DNA of 64,000 nt, taken from NCBI GenBank assembly GCA_033220425.1, contig CM065646.1:193501-257500 (forward strand), in the 5' to 3' direction. The translations under genes and the position numbers were made by a program. This DNA is from Lepraria neglecta (taxonomy: Eukaryota > Ascomycota > Lecanoromycetes > Lecanorales > Stereocaulaceae). Below the pieces are notes generated by a model. It saw nothing but the letters and a program-made list of their open reading frames with translations, did not search any database and had not been told where the DNA came from. Shown in pieces: positions 1 through 10,353 of the stretch. Within the stretch, counting starts at the first letter, position 1. Every line of letters starts with the position of its first letter.

Positions 1-1071
1 CGTACGAGAGTGTGCCGCCTTTGTACTTTTAGACAATCCCTAGTCTAGAATCTAGTATTCAATTCATCTCTGCCTACGAGCGCCAGATCGTCTATCATTT
101 CACCTCGACTTTACCATTCCCATATATTGTCTTCCAAATCATCAATTATCAGTATCAGGTATCCACAATTCCAATTCGAGCACACGATTTACGAGCCATC
201 CACAATCATTGATCTATAACGATTCGACGATATCCACTCTATTTACTTCTCAGCATTTACTTCACATGTCACATATTATTATATCCCCAATCTTCCCCTC
301 GTCCCTAGCGTGGCGCCGAGGCAAAGTAGCCCGCCGGGACGAGCACGTTCCATTGCATCTCCTTGTCTACGGCCCGGTATCAACAACAGACAGACCCGCC
401 TGGATGAGCACGTTTGATTGCACAGCGAGCGATAGCGATGGATACTTATCCTCTTATCTATCATCAAATAAAGTTTGGGGGCGGTTTGGCGAGATTACGG
501 GGGTAAAGAAGATGGAAGGAAGCCTACAGACCGGTCTTTTCCTGAGCGAGCTTGGGGTCAAGAGATCTCTTTATACAGAATCATGGCCTCGCGGCCTGTA
601 AATGTACGTAGGCTTTTTTTGGGGGCGAGGAGTTGGGGTAGCTATTTAGCGTTATCTATTTCTTGTCATTGCTGCGATTCAAGATATTGTGCCAACCCAA
701 GAGCAAATGTAATTTATCACTCAATGTCCGTCCGTTTTGAAGAATCCTCATCGCATGGCACTTTGTCCACACACTAAAATTATCTCATTGCTGCTTTTAT
801 TCTTTTCGATTCCGGCCACATGGGGCTGAGATGCACTGCAGTAAGGACTGTCAATGGTTAGACCGGTCTAGGAGTTTTGTGGAGGCTGGAAGTAACGTCT
901 GTTTTGGGCTCTGCGTCTTGAAGTCTTAACAAAACTCGAGGTACAATACAATATCAGAGACAATCGCATAGCTTTCTGCTAACCAGAACATCTTTTTTTT
1001 TTTTTGAAAATCTTGTTCTTCTTTCAGTACTCACTTACGTAGTGATCTTCAAACCTCCCAAACACACCACC
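1..1071. other. Gene-free interval
   Basis: I see no supported gene here. The open frames on both strands lack sensible starts and show no family resemblance. A run of 13 T lies at 993-1005, just before the secreted-protein relic. Confidence 0.5.
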
Positions 1072-1243
1072 ATGCGCACCGCAACCCTCACAATCCTTGC
1101 TCTCGGCCACGCCCGTTACCATCCTCGCAACTCACAGTCTCGAGGCAGCGAATGCTCCAATCCTATCCGAGGTCAAAGAAAGTACACTTTGCGATGCAAA
1201 CGTAAACGTCAACAAGGTCTCCGGCTATAACAGCTGGTCTGTG
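1072..1243 (+). pseudogene. Relic of a secreted hydrolase-like gene (5' part)
   Basis: An ATG in good context (caccaccATG) opens a hydrophobic leader, MRTATLTILAL, but the frame is lost one base later. Shifting by one base at about 1105-1112 gives a continuation rich in small residues, then EVKESTLCD and NKVSGY, ending at a GTATGT donor. The Cys-Asp and SGY spacing loosely recalls the N-terminus of mature serine carboxypeptidases (S10); this is a weak inference. No catalytic region follows, so this is either a broken 5' end or a short decayed fragment. Identity is uncertain; the frameshift is directly visible. Confidence 0.3.
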
Positions 1244-2182
1244 GTATGTATGTAGCTGCATACATGTTAGAAGTGTCTGATGGGAGCATGGTCTGACATC
1301 GCGAGAGCTATGCAGCTGCGGTGCGAAAAGCTCGCGCAGGGAGGTCTCGCCGTGTGGAAAATCATGTTAGTGCGAGCAGTGGGTCGGCGAGCCGGACAGT
1401 GGCGAACGAGGGGGTTGCTATTTCGGCGCGTACAATGGGTTTGAGTTCTGGGTTACTTGTGTATATTGCTTCCTGGTATGTTTGGAGGATGGTTTCTTGG
1501 TTGTGCCCGGTTGATCCGGTCAAGGGATGAGTGGATGAATTGAGCAATTTTGGATCAATGTTGGGTGGGGCAAGGAAGGGAGGAGGGGGGCAGAAAGATG
1601 GCGAGGTCGAAGGGTGGTTTTGTAAAAAAGGTTGAGGTCCGTTATCCGAGTTGAGTCGGAGCAGCGCCCCTAACAGTCCCCGTTAGTAGGAAAAACCACC
1701 AACCAACTTAATCAATATTCCGACAGATGGTATTGATATTGCACACTTCGAAGGATATTAAATCGACAACTCGCCATTAATAGCCTACATCTTTTGATGA
1801 TACTGACACATCGAACGAGATTAGGCCAGATGTCTGTACCATTTTTGTTCGTTAAAAATCCAAAATACATAACCTGTAGCTTTGCTTATAGCTTACATAG
1901 GATTGAAACCGGGATCGTTGAGCGGGGAACCTCGCGAAGAAGTAGACCCGGGAGCTCAGAAGGTCAAGGTCCAGTGATGAACGGTTGCTGAAACACGGCA
2001 AAGACATAGCAGGCTGGGTTCTAGAGGGGACTGTCCGGGGGACTGTCTGGGGGACTGTCTGGGGGACTGCCCGATTCAACTTGTCTGTTAACCGTGGATG
2101 AAATCATCGAACAATATGGCACCAATGCCCTTGATTGTAGAGCAGTGTTCAGCTTCAGATGTATGTTTGTATTCGCCAATGT
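1244..2182. other. Gene-free interval
   Basis: No convincing coding sequence on either strand. It contains the 12-bp tandem repeat listed separately, in the 3' flank of uS19m. Confidence 0.5.
2026..2073. repeat. 12-bp tandem repeat, four units
   Basis: Four head-to-tail copies of GGGGACTGTCTG occur; units 2 and 3 are identical and units 1 and 4 differ by one or two bases. The array lies about 110 bp beyond the stop codon of uS19m, so it is in or near the 3' UTR. Confidence 0.85.
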
Positions 2183-2674
2183 TTATTTATTCTTCGTTTG
2201 GGTGTAGCGAAAATTCTTTCTAGTTCTTCAAGTCACGTCAGCCCCTAATTCGTAGTCGCAGAACGCAGGTCGAACTAACGGCGAGAACTCCCCAAGTTTG
2301 TGCCCCACCATCTCCTCCGTGATCGTCACATCATGATAGATCTTCCCATTGTGTACTTGGAACTTCAGTCCGACGAAATTTGGTAGAATGGTTGCACCGC
2401 GCGCTTGGGTTTTGATGGGTGGTGTTTTCTGACCTGGGACAGGGCGGACGATGGGGAGGCTGTATGCAGAGAGTAATGTCAGCGTCGGGTAGTGGAGCTT
2501 TGGAGTAAAGCTTGATGGTGTGGTTTCCACGGTGCGGATGGATGTCGTTGAGGACTTACGGCACGATGTTCGGCCCTAGAAACAAAGTCAGCGGGGAACT
2601 TTGTAGACAAGTAGTTGAAACATTTTCCTACCCTTCCACACCGACCTTGCTAGCAGCGCAGTTGTCGGCCTCAT
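2183..2674 (-). CDS. RSM19: Mitochondrial small-subunit ribosomal protein uS19m
   Basis: This is the nuclear-encoded S19 protein of the mitochondrial ribosome, which sits in the head of the small subunit. Four exons join to 93 residues: 2674-2632, a 16-nt exon at 2575-2560, 2459-2280 and 2225-2183. The N-terminus [20 protein letters not shown] carries the family WKGP signature. The centre contains [20 protein letters not shown] and [20 protein letters not shown], and the C-terminus reads [18 protein letters not shown]. Without splicing the last intron, the conserved SPTRK block is lost, which supports the model. All donors and acceptors are GT-AG, and intron 3 has a GCTGAC branch site. The gene is divergent from eL43, with 216 bp between the two start codons, so a shared promoter is likely. 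Confidence 0.93.
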
Positions 2675-2890
2675 GGCTGCGTGCTTTGAACGTATGGGGT
2701 TCGAGCTTCGAATTCGAGAGTTCCAAAACGCCAAGCTTAATGCTAACTGCATAAATATCCTTGGCGTTTTTGTGCACGCTAATCGGATCAGGCAGTTTAG
2801 GCGAATACAATCCACCATGAATTTCCTCAGCTTTGGTCCGCAACCCGACAATATCAACGACTAGATCCTCACCCTACACAAGTCGCAGCC
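2675..2890. promoter_or_regulatory. Divergent promoter with an 11-bp inverted repeat
   Basis: This 216-bp interval separates the start codons of uS19m (-) and eL43 (+). It contains a perfect inverted repeat, AAAACGCCAAG at 2725-2735 and CTTGGCGTTTT at 2760-2770, with a 24-nt AT-rich spacer. The repeat sits toward the middle of the interval. A paired transcription-factor site serving both genes is an inference; no factor can be named from the sequence. Confidence 0.6.
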
Positions 2891-3353
2891 ATGACGAAGC
2901 GCACGAAGAGTACGCCGCCCTTCCCCTTCAATTCTGTCCACTGCTAACACATTCCACAGAGGTCGGTGTGACCGGTAAATACGGCACAAGGTCCACCCCC
3001 CTCAAAGAAACCCACGTCACCACCACCTCCTCTAACAACATACCAGATACGGCGCCTCCCTCCGCAAACAAGTCAAGAAGATGGAAATCTCGCAACACGC
3101 CCGCTACACATGCACGTTCTGCGGCAAGACGACTGTGAAGAGGCATTCGGTCGGGATATGGAGCTGTAAGAGCTGTAAGAAGACGGTTGCTGGTGGGGCT
3201 TGGACTGTGTCGTATGTGCTTCCCTCCTTCCAGAATTGGGGGTAGATTGGGTGAATGGGAAGGGAGGCTAATGCGTGGTGATGGTATAGGACGCCGGCTG
3301 CTGCTGCGACGAGATCAACGATTCGACGGTTGAGGGAGATTGCGGAGGTCTGA
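2891..3353 (+). CDS. RPL43: Cytosolic large-subunit ribosomal protein eL43 (L37a)
   Basis: This is the zinc-ribbon protein of the cytosolic 60S subunit. Four exons join to about 92 residues. The first three exons give [20 protein letters not shown] and then [19 protein letters not shown]. The zinc ribbon is visible as CTFCGK followed by WSCKSCKK, giving the four Cys ligands. The last exon begins after a 74-nt intron and ends with [12 protein letters not shown]. The first exon has only 19 nt, as is common in fungal ribosomal protein genes. The second donor is GTCCAC, slightly unusual. Length and motifs match the family end to end. Confidence 0.95.
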
Positions 3354-3988
3354 TGGGGGGGTTGGTGGTGATAGTAGGCAAAAGAATTGGCTGCAAATAC
3401 GATAGGCGGGGTGCATCTGATGCTTGAATCATGGTCTATCAATGAATTGAGCAAGAGCTTGTGATACATTCATCGATGGATTGAAGCGTCAACCACTGTA
3501 CAACTGCTCTATCTGTGTGCCTGCGCTTTGAACGTGCCATTGTGACGAGTCTTGGTGGTACTGAGATCAATGGAAAGGAACGTGGGCTACAGCTAACACA
3601 ATTCGAATGCGGAGACGATTTGCTATCCTCTCATTGAGCCCGAGATCCCAACCTTCAAGCCAAATCCACGTATTCAAAGACAGTCCTTTACTCTTTCTTT
3701 CCCAATGCGAGAAGGCACTTTATGTATCTGAGTTCTACATAAGTTGCATCTCTACCCCAGCGAACAATAACTCCTACACCGACGCTCAGATACAATCGTG
3801 AGGCTTTCGCCAACCCATTGGCATACCCTTCCAGTCTCTATAATCCAACACGCAAAGCGCAGTCACAGTTTTACACCGCTTTCTAATACGTCAATCATAA
3901 TCAAAGACGCTTCATTTGCAGATCCAGTGAGCTCGTAACGGCAGAACAATCTCAGCTTATTATAGACGTCGATCTTGAGTTGCCTTCC
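3354..3988. other. Gene-free interval
   Basis: This lies between the converging ends of eL43 and the arrestin-domain gene. I see no supported gene. Confidence 0.5.
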
Positions 3989-5299
3989 TTAGAACGCAGC
4001 CCCTATCCCAGAAGTTGAAAATGGAGTCGAAACGCCAATACCCATACCAGCTGGATTAAAAGAAGGCAAATGACCACCACTTGGACCGCGAGTTGAAGTC
4101 TCGACTTCTTCATACGGCGGTGGAGCATCATCTATGGGGGATACTACAGCACGAGCTTGGGGTATACTCCTGGGAGTCACGCTGGAAGGTTGATAGACAG
4201 CCGGCAGAAGAAACAATTTTCTTTCCTTGTCAAGCTCATAGCACTTCTGGGCACACTCAACCTCAACCTTGAATCGGATTACGTAGTATCTAGCAACATT
4301 GAAGGTCCTGAAGGTCGGCGTCAACTCGTCGCTGATAGAAAGCTTTTCAATGAACTCATACACATCTATCCTCTGGGACAGTGGCAAGTGTAGAGCCCCA
4401 CCGTCTGCCACAGTAGAGGTCTCGCTCCAGCTGTCTTGCGGCTCTTGTCCTAGATGAAGAAAGCCGGCAGGTGCTCGTACTTGGGTGTGTGTCTCCAGCG
4501 TGATATGGAACCGTTTGAGGAAGATTGTGGGTATCACTGGCGCTGTTGTTCTGGAGAAATCATGCGACACTTCTATGAACATTGGTATCTTGTCGCCTGC
4601 GCACATTATCTCGGGTAACTCGATGTGGACGTCGAAATGCGAGGTGGGCACGTGTAGGGCCATTACATGTCCTCCAATGGTATGCTCGTGGCTGTGGAAG
4701 TTGGGATCGAGGAGATGGCTGGAGCGCGAGAGTGGCCAGTTGATGGGAGATAGAATTGGATGATACTCCTCTACCTCTCTGACATGAGCAAAAGGAACCG
4801 TGATTTGATGCTTTCGACTGCTGGGCTTGATAGCGCCATTGGCAGTCGTAGCCTCAAGGTGGTAGCTCACACAACCGTAGCTTGCCTCTTCCGGCCCGGA
4901 GCCTTCCATCCATGTTGGCGGTAATGAATGGTCTGGGTCACGGTAGAAATTCTCATCTCGAGAGAATCGTTCTTTAGATGGCGTTGATTGCGTTCCACTG
5001 GGGAAGGTGAACTCGAAGGGCCAGCTGAAGGTCTTTCTACCATCTGACCATTTGGTATTGACCAGTTCTTGTGTGTATGAGAATAGCAGAACCTCGCTGC
5101 TGTGGCATTTTTGATGATGGCTATTACCCTGCAGGACGATCTCGCTCTTTGCAATTCCAGTGAACTTGATGGAGACGTCTGTTGTTCGTGCATGAGTGGG
5201 CCTTTGGAAGATGACGCTCCCTTTGACTATGTCGCCGCAGGTGTAGAAGGGGTGGAGGGAGGGTCTTGGGGCTAGCTCGATAACCAGCTCGCTCTCCAT
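3989..5299 (-). CDS. Arrestin-domain protein (Rsp5 adaptor type)
   Basis: A single-exon gene of 436 residues. The N-terminal half has the arrestin N fold pattern, seen in GDIVKGSVIF and VSIKFTGIAKSEI and in the FEFTFPSGTQ strand. The middle (about residues 155-340) looks like the arrestin C domain, with repeated beta-type segments such as ADGGALHLPLSQRIDVYEF. Near the C-terminus, around residue 393, is a PPPYEEV motif, the PY signal bound by WW domains of Nedd4/Rsp5 ubiquitin ligases. By family knowledge such proteins (ART, PalF, CreD types) recruit the ligase to membrane transporters or sensors. I cannot say which subfamily this is. The start is the first ATG of the frame, at the domain border. 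Confidence 0.85.
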   Translation of the reverse strand: MESELVIELAPRPSLHPFYTCGDIVKGSVIFQRPTHARTTDVSIKFTGIAKSEIVLQGNSHHQKCHSSEVLLFSYTQELVNTKWSDGRKTFSWPFEFTFPSGTQSTPSKERFSRDENFYRDPDHSLPPTWMEGSGPEEASYGCVSYHLEATTANGAIKPSSRKHQITVPFAHVREVEEYHPILSPINWPLSRSSHLLDPNFHSHEHTIGGHVMALHVPTSHFDVHIELPEIMCAGDKIPMFIEVSHDFSRTTAPVIPTIFLKRFHITLETHTQVRAPAGFLHLGQEPQDSWSETSTVADGGALHLPLSQRIDVYEFIEKLSISDELTPTFRTFNVARYYVIRFKVEVECAQKCYELDKERKLFLLPAVYQPSSVTPRSIPQARAVVSPIDDAPPPYEEVETSTRGPSGGHLPSFNPAGMGIGVSTPFSTSGIGAAF

Positions 5300-5916
5300 A
5301 CCTGTTCGTTAGTCGGTAGGCTTAGGAGTCGTCGGTCGTAGGAAGATTGGAGCACAAGAGATGCTTGAGACCTGGATTTATTGGCTATTGAAAGAAATTC
5401 TCTCAATCATTGTCATATGTATAGCCCAGAGCAGGATTATAATTAGAATGCTCCCAGTGCATATTGTAGTCGTGGCTGTACGATCCCACCTCTCGCACTG
5501 CTCTCAGCTCGACTGCGCCGTATTCGACACGAGATCGAAGGATCCGATCCCACATTTCACGCAGAGCCATGTTCACACAAATGATTTTCGCCAATAGCAG
5601 TTTCGAGACGAGGAGGAAGATCACTTTAGGAATTCCGTAGCTTTGACAGCCCTGCCACCACTGCTGTGTTCCGAGAAATTTCTAGCGGCCGAAACGCTTC
5701 ATGCCGGGCCAGCCGCCAGAAAAATGACTAGAGGATTGTTTTCAATGCCCATTTAGCAGTAAGGAAATTCCTGTATGGAGAAAATGTCTTGCTTGAATTG
5801 CAATATTTACACGGAGAAAGTATCTCGACTATTTAAACATGTAACCAATATCGAAGCATCCAAGCAATTTCTTTTTCCCAATCATCCACATGAATCGTAA
5901 GACGCTCATCACGCAT
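5300..5916. other. Gene-free interval
   Basis: The 5' flank of the arrestin gene and the 3' flank of the alcohol dehydrogenase. No supported gene. Confidence 0.5.
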
Positions 5917-7218
5917 TTACTTGCTGGTGTCGACAACGTAGCGGCCGGCAATCTTGCCCTCGTGCATCATATCATAAACCTTCTGAAGTTCGCTCATGCC
6001 AATGGTCTTGAATGGTGCGTTGATCAAGCCACGACGGTAGAAGTCAATGGCCTCGCTAGTATCCTTGCGGTTGCCGACATAGGAGCCCTTGATGGTCTTC
6101 ACGCCAATAACAGTCTCGAAGACCGGTGCACGGAGGAATGCACCGGCTGGTAGACCGATAGCAATGACTGTTCCGCGGGGTCGGACGTATTCGGTGGCTT
6201 GCTGGAATGGCTTCTCGTTGACAGCAACCAAGATGACAGCATGGGGGCCAAGGCCGTCTTCGGTGGCAGCCTGCACGTCCTTGACGACGTTTGACGACTT
6301 GGCGAAGTCGACGAAAGTATGAGCACCAAGCTTCTTGGACATGGCGGCCTTCTCATCACCGGTATCGATACCAATGACCTGGAGGCCCATAGCCTTAGCG
6401 TACTGACAAGCGAGAGAGCCGAGACCTCCACCGGCACCAACAATAGCAACGGTCTGTCCTGGCCGTGCTCCAGACTCCTTGAGGCCTTTGTAGACGGTGA
6501 TGCCTGCGCAGAGGATAGGGGCAATGGCATCGAGAGGGACATCCTTGGGAATTCTGGCAACGTGTGCAGCTTTGCCGATGGCGTATTGTTGGAAGGTTCC
6601 GTCGACTGTATAGCCGGAGAGAAGAGCTTTCGCGCACAGAGGCTCGTCTCCTGTCTGGCAAAAGTCACAGGAGAGGCATGAACCGTTCAGCCACTGTATA
6701 CAAGGATTAGCGTCGTCATAATAGCAGCGAACCATGTGTTCATCATGTACCTTGATACCAGCGTGGTCGCCGATCTCAACGTCTGTAACTAATTCACCTT
6801 TCGCTACAACAACGCCAGCACCCTCGTGGCCTCCTACCAGGGGAAGCTTGGTTGCGAGTGGCCAGTCGCCATTTACGGCGTGGAGATCGGTGTGGCAGAC
6901 GCCGGAGTATTTGATGTTGACGAGAACTTCATCTGGGCCGGGCTTTGCAACTGGACCTCAGTTAGCATGTTGCTCCTAGTACATGGAGCGCCGTGTCATA
7001 CCTGGAATCTGCTTATAATCGACGGGTCCTCCGGTCTTCTCGATGACCATAGCCCATTGCTTCTCTGGAACATTAGATGCCATTGTAGTAGTATGGATGT
7101 ATTGATTATAGGTTGTAATTGATCTTTGAAATGGTGTTGTAGAGAGTGTGCTTGTGCGATGTATTGCTTTGAAGAGAATAGAGGAGGATCCAATCGTCTT
7201 AAGACTTCTTGAGCTCAT
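5917..7218 (-). CDS. Zinc alcohol dehydrogenase, ADH1/ADH3 family
   Basis: This enzyme interconverts ethanol and acetaldehyde with NAD(H). Introns at 7001-6957 and 6750-6694 are removed. From the ATG at 7083 ([13 protein letters not shown]) the protein has 354 residues. The catalytic zinc motif is CHTDLH, followed by GGHEGAG; the structural zinc lobe reads [21 protein letters not shown]; the Rossmann loop is [19 protein letters not shown]; the end is GRYVVDTSK. An in-frame ATG at 7218 adds 45 residues rich in Ser, Thr, Arg and Lys with no Asp or Glu, which looks like a mitochondrial leader. Both starts may be used, as inferred from ADH3-like enzymes. The coordinates include the extension; the cytosolic form starts at 7083. 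Confidence 0.93.
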
Positions 7219-8421
7219 CGTCACTCTCCATTAACCCCACATCCAAGGAGGGGCAGAGATTTTCAGGGTTCCTGTCGACTTGTGTGCCCAAAGGAGGTAT
7301 GCATCCGTTGGGAGGTCTATGGCAGGTCCGGTCCACCGAACCTGTTCAGGGCAGGTATGGCATAGCCCATGCCTTCCAGATGTGACAGATTGAAACCCTG
7401 GAGGGTCTTTCGAAATCTTGAGTGAAGGCTTCAATCGTAGTGCATTTACGTGACCATCAGAACGAAGTCACGCCACGGTGGCCTGCCCCGCAGATGGCAG
7501 AACACCAAAATGACCTGACGCAACGCTTTGTGTATCTTAGAGCCACTTGGATAGTCGATCCTGACACGGTGGATTATGGTGGAGCAGGGTGTGCGGGGCA
7601 GCGCGCCATACCAATGCGAGTGTGAGGTGGGAGATAGTCGTTCCATGCGGGGCGACCGTTACAAGTTAGTTCAACTTAGTTTACTGTATCTCGCCTCCAA
7701 TCGCCAAATTTAGTACAATTAACATTTCCTTCATCCAGGGAGTCCGACATCCAGCATCTCGGTCTCCCGGAAGGTGTTCAACATCACGGACGAGCGCGAG
7801 GCTTGCATGAAGACCTGGTTCATGCATGAAGATTATCGGTGCATGGGTTGGGTAGCTATGTCTAGCTGGAGGGTGTCCTTCTATGGCTGGATGTCTCACG
7901 TAGTCGAGCCACAGATGTGCTGGATGTTTTATCTGCGTTGCGGCTGTTAATCTGAAAGCTCATTCCGGGTAGTGTATCCCCCAACATTCGAAGAGCGTGA
8001 GCAAAGGGCTATTCTTTACGGTAGGACTTACGAGCAAAGGCGTCACCTGATATGGGAAGAATTCAGTGGGTGGCTGCTAGGGATCAACCCAAGACTCCAT
8101 ATTCGACGCGCATCTGTCTGCCTCAATGTTTTGTAATAGCAAACTACCTGGGCGTGATTATTGACATCTCGTTACGTTGCATCAGAATTGAAGCTCATCT
8201 CATGATCCTAATGCCAGCCAAAAGGGGGTTTGAAATTTTTGAGTTCAAGTCTTTGAAATCTGCACGTGATATAGATTATTCACAACAAAGGTTCTCGCCA
8301 TTGAAGGAAGCCAAGCCACAAAGAGACCCGAGTAAGCAGTGATCGAAATTTCAAGCTCGCAGAGCCTGACGAGTATCCACCAATCTGGTAAATTTGAGAC
8401 GAGAAAAAGAGTTGAAACAGT
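7219..8421. other. Gene-free interval
   Basis: The promoter side of the alcohol dehydrogenase and the 3' side of the MpaB-like relic. No supported gene. Confidence 0.5.
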
Positions 8422-10353
8422 CTAGGAAGGAGCCAAGGAAATGTGAAATGTTTCAAGATATTCGTCAAGTCCCAACAAGCGCATAAGTTGACCCCCAGTG
8501 TAAGCATTGGCTTCGGACCCATAGCCAGGACCCATTTCTTGATCAACAACGAAGGACCAGGGCTGGTAATTGACCTTGGCGCGATACCCCCAGGGGCCAT
8601 TCATCAGCTCGCGAGCCTGCTCGCAAACACGGGCCTCGGTCTTGGTCTGCAGGTCTGGATTGTTACGCTTAGCACCCATGGACTCGAATCGTACACCATC
8701 ACTGCCGTATTGCTGGGCGAGAATTGGCTTGCCGCGAAGGCGAAAAGTCAGGGCGAAAGGACCCCACTAGTTCCAGAGGGTCTTCTTGACGTAGAAGGGA
8801 GTGTATGGAAACGTAATCCGGAACTTTCACAGTGCCGTCGGCATTAGACTCGCGAGGCGTGAGGGCGCGACAATGCATACGAGGCAGGCAAAAGAAATGC
8901 TGGAACAGACTCCACATATCAAGAATGCTGAACAGGGTCCTGCAAAGGTGGGGGTTTGAATTCTGCTTCGTACCTTTTATTCCGGTGAGCTGATGTCAAT
9001 TCAGGCCTTTAACCGGCGAGACCACTCACTTGTTACAGCGACGAACATCTTTGTCGAGGATAGCGATGATACACTTCCGGCCAAATGGCTTGAGAAACTC
9101 AGGGGCCGTGAACAGGATGGCGTCAACCATGGCATCGGAGAAGATGACATTCACGTCGACCCGGCTTTTGCTCGACCTCATCGCATTTCTAGGCTTTGAT
9201 TGGTCAGCATTTTGCCAAAGTAGAAGGGCAAGGATCCAATCATACCCTCGCAAAATCGTCCAGCTCACGGAGAGTATGGGGTACCCACTTGCAACCCATC
9301 ATAACAGACAATTCGCGCCAAATAATAAACAAGGCAGGCTCCGAAGCCCTCAAGCTTGCGCCAGCCAAACTGATCGATCCATCTCACGTGACCATTCATC
9401 CCACATCCTAAACATGTCAGTGCGTATTCATCTCGGTCTGAGTCCACAGAGAAGCGTCGTCACTCACTGAGAAAGCCATAAAATAGTATCGCTATTGATC
9501 TGGCCGCCCCAAAGGTTGTGATGCGCATTAATACGAGCCAAGCATAACGCGTGAAATTCCGAGTGGAAAAGCTGAGCCTGCATGCTAGTGATAAGGCACA
9601 CAGTGCCTTGCTGCCGAGCGTGGGAGAGCAAACGATCGGTACCTGTGAAATGACCGGCCTTGACAATAACTTCAGAAAGGCACGGTGCAGTAGCGGTCTA
9701 TGCATCACCACGTGTTAGCAGAGTTCTGTTAGGTTGGGCGGGGCGAAGCGAACGTGCAGGTGTTAGTCCAGGACCGCCAGCCTCTCGGATGTGGCTGCAG
9801 AATAAAAAGCTCGAATAAGAAAGGACGAAACCCGACTTGGCAGCGATCTCGAGGAACATTGAAAGCTCGGGTCTAGACCCCGTCGCCGGGCGTCTGATGC
9901 GATCGCAATGATCGCTTGGAGATGCCTTCAATGGGAAATGCGAAGCGATGGCTGAGAGATGCATGTGAAGGCAACAGGAATCAGGAACCAAGTCAGAGTA
10001 AATCGGAATGTGCCACGCACCCTAAGCAAGTTGATGATCCAGCCAAATTCGAAGGCGAATGGCATATCCCAAGCAGCAATGTTGCGGTAGATCTCCTGCG
10101 CAGTCTCCACTGACATGTTCTTGTAACTGTGCTCATCATTGGCGAAGCCGTATTTGTGCTTGATCATCTCGAGGTTGCGATAGCGAAGGGAGCTGACCAA
10201 GAGCATGTAGCCGATAAGAGTGGACAAGGCGATGACCAGTATAGTAGAGAACGCATAGTTCTCCCCTTGGGTCATGGGTGCATCGACGCCGTGCATGCTA
10301 GAGTTGATCACGCCGAGGCCAGAATTGGCCGGGCCAGCAGTGAAGATTGTCAT
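8422..10353 (-). pseudogene. Broken MpaB-like (DUF2236-type) oxygenase
   Basis: The N-terminal part is intact: a start at 10353 (MTIFTAGPAN), a membrane segment (STILVIALSTLIGYMLLVSS) and the family block LRYRNLEMIKHKYGF, then IAAWDMPFAFEFGWI. Later exons keep the motif LARINAHHN followed by an NSDTILWLSQ block (about 9470-9590) and FSDAMVDAILFTAPEFLKPF (about 9080-9140). Near the 3' end the conserved YTPFYVKKTLWN-WGPFAL stretch is interrupted by an in-frame TAG (about 8766-8768). It also lies in a different frame from the LPR block just upstream, with no room for an intron. The MWDEWSREM exon (about 9370-9410) runs into a stop too. Relatives are membrane-anchored haem-type oxygenases such as MpaB. 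I read this as a pseudogene, although several sequence errors would look the same. Confidence 0.65.

Noticed and set aside
209-777. Overlapping open frames of 100-130 codons near the left end
   Set aside because: They begin at non-ATG or poor starts, overlap each other in different frames and show no recognisable sequence or signal.
6694-6750. Start of ADH exon 3 inside the intron ([11 protein letters not shown])
   Set aside because: This stretch is a 57-nt intron with GTACAT and ATACAG ends; removing it joins GIK to WLNGSC as in all relatives.
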